A DNA stretch of 64,000 nucleotides. Source: DDH964 sp963763205 (GTDB lineage Bacteria > Desulfobacterota > Desulfuromonadia > Desulfuromonadales > DDH964). Positions 61,793 through 64,000 of the stretch are shown here, piece by piece. How positions within the stretch are numbered: position 1 is the first letter of the stretch; each line of letters starts with the position of its first letter. Below the pieces are notes generated by a model, which did no database searches, was not told the DNA's origin, and saw nothing but the letters and a program-made list of their open reading frames with translations. Made by a program: the position numbers and the translations under genes. The stretch is from positions 124,001-188,000 of the forward strand of contig CAVXNQ010000022.1 of assembly GCA_963763205.1 (NCBI GenBank), written 5' to 3'.

Positions 61793-63642
61793 GTGAAGCA
61801 CCCGCCCCTGACCAGCGACAGCAACCCGCCTCCCAAGCACTTTCTCGACGTCTTCCGCTACAGCCGCCGCGCCCTGGAGCTGGTCTGGTCGACCAGCTGG
61901 CGGCTGGCGCTGGTCTTCGCCGCTGCTGACCCTGGTCGCCGGGGTGCTGCCGGCCGCGGTGGCCTGGATCGGCAAGCTGATCGTCGACGGCGTGGTCGCG
62001 GCGATGGGGCAGCACAAGCAGACCGGCAGCGCCGACACCAGCTACGTGCTGCTGTTCGTCGCCGCCGAGGCAGGGGTGGTGGCGACTGATCGCCGGCAGC
62101 CAGCGCGGCATCGCCACCTGCCAGGCGCTGTTGCGGGCGCTGATGGGGCAGCGCATCAACCTGATGATCCTCGAAAAGGCGCTGACCCTGAAACTCGCCC
62201 ACTTCGAGGATTCGGAATTCTACGACAAGCTGACCCGCGCCCGGCGCGAGGCCTCGACCCGTCCCCTCTAGCCTGGTCACCCGCACCTTCGGCCTGGTGC
62301 AGAATGGCATCTCCCTGGTCAGCTACGGCGTGCTGCTGGTGCAGTTCTCCCCCTGGACGGTGCTGATCCTGGTCGGCGGCGGCATCCCCGAGTTCCTCGC
62401 CGAGGCCAAGTTCTCCGGCGACAAGTTCCGGCTCTTCCGCTGGCGCTCGCCGGAGACGCGCATGCAGATGTACCTGGAGACGGTGCTGGCGCGCGAGGAC
62501 TACGCCAAGGAGGTCAAGCTCTTCCGCCTCGGGCCCGAAGCTGCTGCAGCGCTACCGGGAGATCTTTGCCAAACTTTTCGCCGAGGACCGCGCGCTGACC
62601 CTGCGCCGCGACAGCTGGGGGTTTCGTGCTCGGCCTGATCGGCACCGCCGCCTTCTACGGCGCCTACGCCTGGATCGCCGTCTCGGCCATCAAGGGCGCC
62701 ATCAGCCTCGGCCAGATGACCATGTACCTGCTGCTCTTCAAGCAGGGGCAGTCGGCGGTTTCGGCCAGCCTCTCGGCGATCAGCGGCATGTACGAGGACA
62801 ACCTCTACCTGTCGAACCTCTACGAGTACCTGGAGCAGCCGGTGCCGGCCGCCGCTGGGCGAGTTGCAGCAGGGGCCGCAGCCGGGGGACGGGGTGCGCT
62901 TCGAAGCGGTCAGCTTCTGCCTATCCCGGCAGCGAGGAGCCGGCGCTGCAGGACGTGAGCCTGCACCTGAAGCCGGGCGACAGCCTGGCGCTGGTCGGCG
63001 AGAACGGCTCGGGCAAGACCACCCTGATCAAGCTGCTGACCCGCCTCTACCGGCCCGATGCGCGGGCGCATCCTGCTCGACGGTCTCGACCTGCAGCAGT
63101 GGGACGGCGACGCCCTGCGCTCGCGCATCGGCGTCATCTTCCAGGATTTCGGCCGCTACCAGTTCCTGGTCGGCGAGAATATCGGCGCCGGCGACATGCG
63201 CCACTTCGAGGACCGGCAGCGCTGGGAGGAGGCGGCCGAGAAGGGGATGGCGAAGGAGTTCATCGCCAAGCTGCCGCAGCAGTACGACACCCAGCTCGGC
63301 AAATGGTTCAAGGGGGGGCGCGAGCTCTCCGGCGGCCAGTGGCAGAAGATCGCCCTGGCGCGCGCCTTCATGCGCACCGAGGCCGACATCCTGGTCCTCG
63401 ACGAGCCGACCGCCACCATGGACGCCGCCGCCGAGGCGACGATCTTCGAGCACTTCCGCGAACTGAGCCGCGGCAAGATGACCATCCTGATCTCGCACCG
63501 CTTCTCCACCGTGCGCATGGCCGACCAGATCGTCGTCATCGACCAGGGGCGCATCGTCGAACAGGGGAGCCACGAGCAGTTGATGGAGCATGGCGGCCAG
63601 TATGCCCACCTCTTCTCGCTGCAGGCGCAGGGGTACCGCTGA
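61793..63642 (+). pseudogene. ABC exporter (transmembrane plus ATPase), eight apparent +1 frameshifts
   Basis: The reconstructed 613-residue protein is a complete half-ABC exporter: about six helices, Walker A GENGSGKTT, signature ELSGGQWQ, Walker B LVLDEPTATMD and H-loop ISHRFSTV. Eight extra bases break the frame at about 61922, 62085, 62269, 62540, 62625, 62854, 62921 and 63063. Between them the sequence is intact and in family order. The T at 62269 creates a TAG stop in the raw frame. The likely cause is uncorrected sequencing error; a decayed gene is the alternative. GTG at 61793 is the probable start. Confidence 0.7.
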
Positions 63643-63778
63643 AGCCGGCGGAAGCGGGCAATCCCACCCCCTCGACTTTGGTCGGGAACGCCTCCCGGAA
63701 GCTGTCTGGCAGCGCAGGAAGAATGGACAGGGGACAGGGGAAGAAAGGATGTTCCACCGGGAAGGGGGAGGGGCCGGC

Positions 63779-64000
63779 TCAGCGGACCCGGCGCCAGAAG
63801 GTCAGCTGGGAAATGTGGAACTGGAACTTGCGCGCCGTCTCGCGCAGCACCAACTCCACTTCCTGCGGCTCGCCGACCGCGACAAAATGTCCGGCGAGTT
63901 TTTCCCTGAGTCCCTCCAGGTTGGTCAGTGGGGTGCCGGCACGGAAGCGGCCGCCGAGCCACTGCGGCTTGGGGGTGTACTCTTCCAGCCAGTTGTAGGG
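63779..64000 (-). CDS. C-terminus of an ovothiol-type 4-mercaptohistidine N-methyltransferase (partial)
   Basis: Only the last 73 residues are in the window. They run YNWLEEYTPKPQWLGG, then LTNLEGLREKLAGHF, and ETARKFQFHISQ, ending WRRVR. This resembles the C-terminal methyltransferase of ovothiol biosynthesis, which methylates 4-mercaptohistidine. The N-terminal part and any sulfoxide synthase lie beyond base 64000. Assignment rests on this short tail. Confidence 0.5.
   Translation of the reverse strand, partial: PYNWLEEYTPKPQWLGGRFRAGTPLTNLEGLREKLAGHFVAVGEPQEVELVLRETARKFQFHISQLTFWRRVR

Overview
The window is GC-rich and its genes are tightly packed, often with ATGA or GTGA stop/start overlaps. 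The gene content suggests a member of the Desulfuromonadia, the Geobacter/Desulfuromonas group of anaerobic former Deltaproteobacteria. The reasons are the order ftsH-folP-cdaA-ybbR-glmM-pdxJ-acpS-nnrD-tsaE, a citramalate synthase beside an aspartokinase, a tungsten-type aldehyde:ferredoxin oxidoreductase with iron alcohol dehydrogenases, and many short REP-like repeats. This placement is inference from gene content; no marker gene was compared.

Region by region. 0-7 kb: a PHP phosphoesterase, the 23S rRNA methyltransferase RlmKL, a diguanylate cyclase, an acyl-ACP thioesterase, a nicotinamidase and a purine-type deaminase. 7.3-7.6 kb: a 196-bp palindromic repeat element. 7.6-12.5 kb (minus strand): a PiT phosphate transporter with a PhoU-like tail, a DUF362/ferredoxin protein, a YjbQ protein and a lipase-like hydrolase. 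12.6-13 kb: two CAT-anticodon tRNAs with promoters and terminators. 13-29 kb: a long co-directional housekeeping cluster covering TilS, FtsH, folate, c-di-AMP and peptidoglycan precursors, vitamin B6, acyl carrier activation, NAD(P)HX repair, t6A, lipoamide dehydrogenase and Asp/Ile-pathway enzymes. 29-33 kb: small metal-binding proteins, the GTPase RbgA and an MBL-fold hydrolase. 33-38 kb: a LysR regulator divergent from a methyltransferase/MFS pair, a LysE exporter and a DUF502 protein. 38-42 kb: an NfeD/flotillin pair, a RAYT transposase with REP repeats, and a second REP family with a transposase remnant. 42-46 kb: PanE-like reductase, gamma-carbonic anhydrase, LysR, 3-methyladenine glycosylase and a small secreted protein.

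46-57.7 kb looks like one metabolic and regulatory locus: a sigma-54 response regulator and its histidine kinase, three iron-type alcohol dehydrogenases, an aldehyde:ferredoxin oxidoreductase, and a PAS-SpoIIE phosphatase coupled to the third dehydrogenase. One dehydrogenase has a near-consensus sigma-54 promoter with two GTTCCA-N3-TGGAAC-type palindromes upstream, and related sites precede two other genes. A plausible reading is alcohol-to-acid interconversion controlled by the adjacent two-component system. 57.7-64 kb: a Cas4-like/RNase H-like nuclease, an RrF2 regulator before an SLC13/RCK transporter, a badly frame-disrupted ABC exporter, and the end of an ovothiol-type methyltransferase.

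Six genes carry 15 apparent single-base insertions in total and no apparent deletions, eight of them in the ABC exporter. This one-sided pattern most likely reflects sequencing or assembly error, but needs read-level confirmation. YbbR and GlmM lie in one uninterrupted reading frame, which is either a real fusion or one more indel. No CRISPR array, rRNA, prophage or complete insertion sequence other than the RAYT gene was seen.
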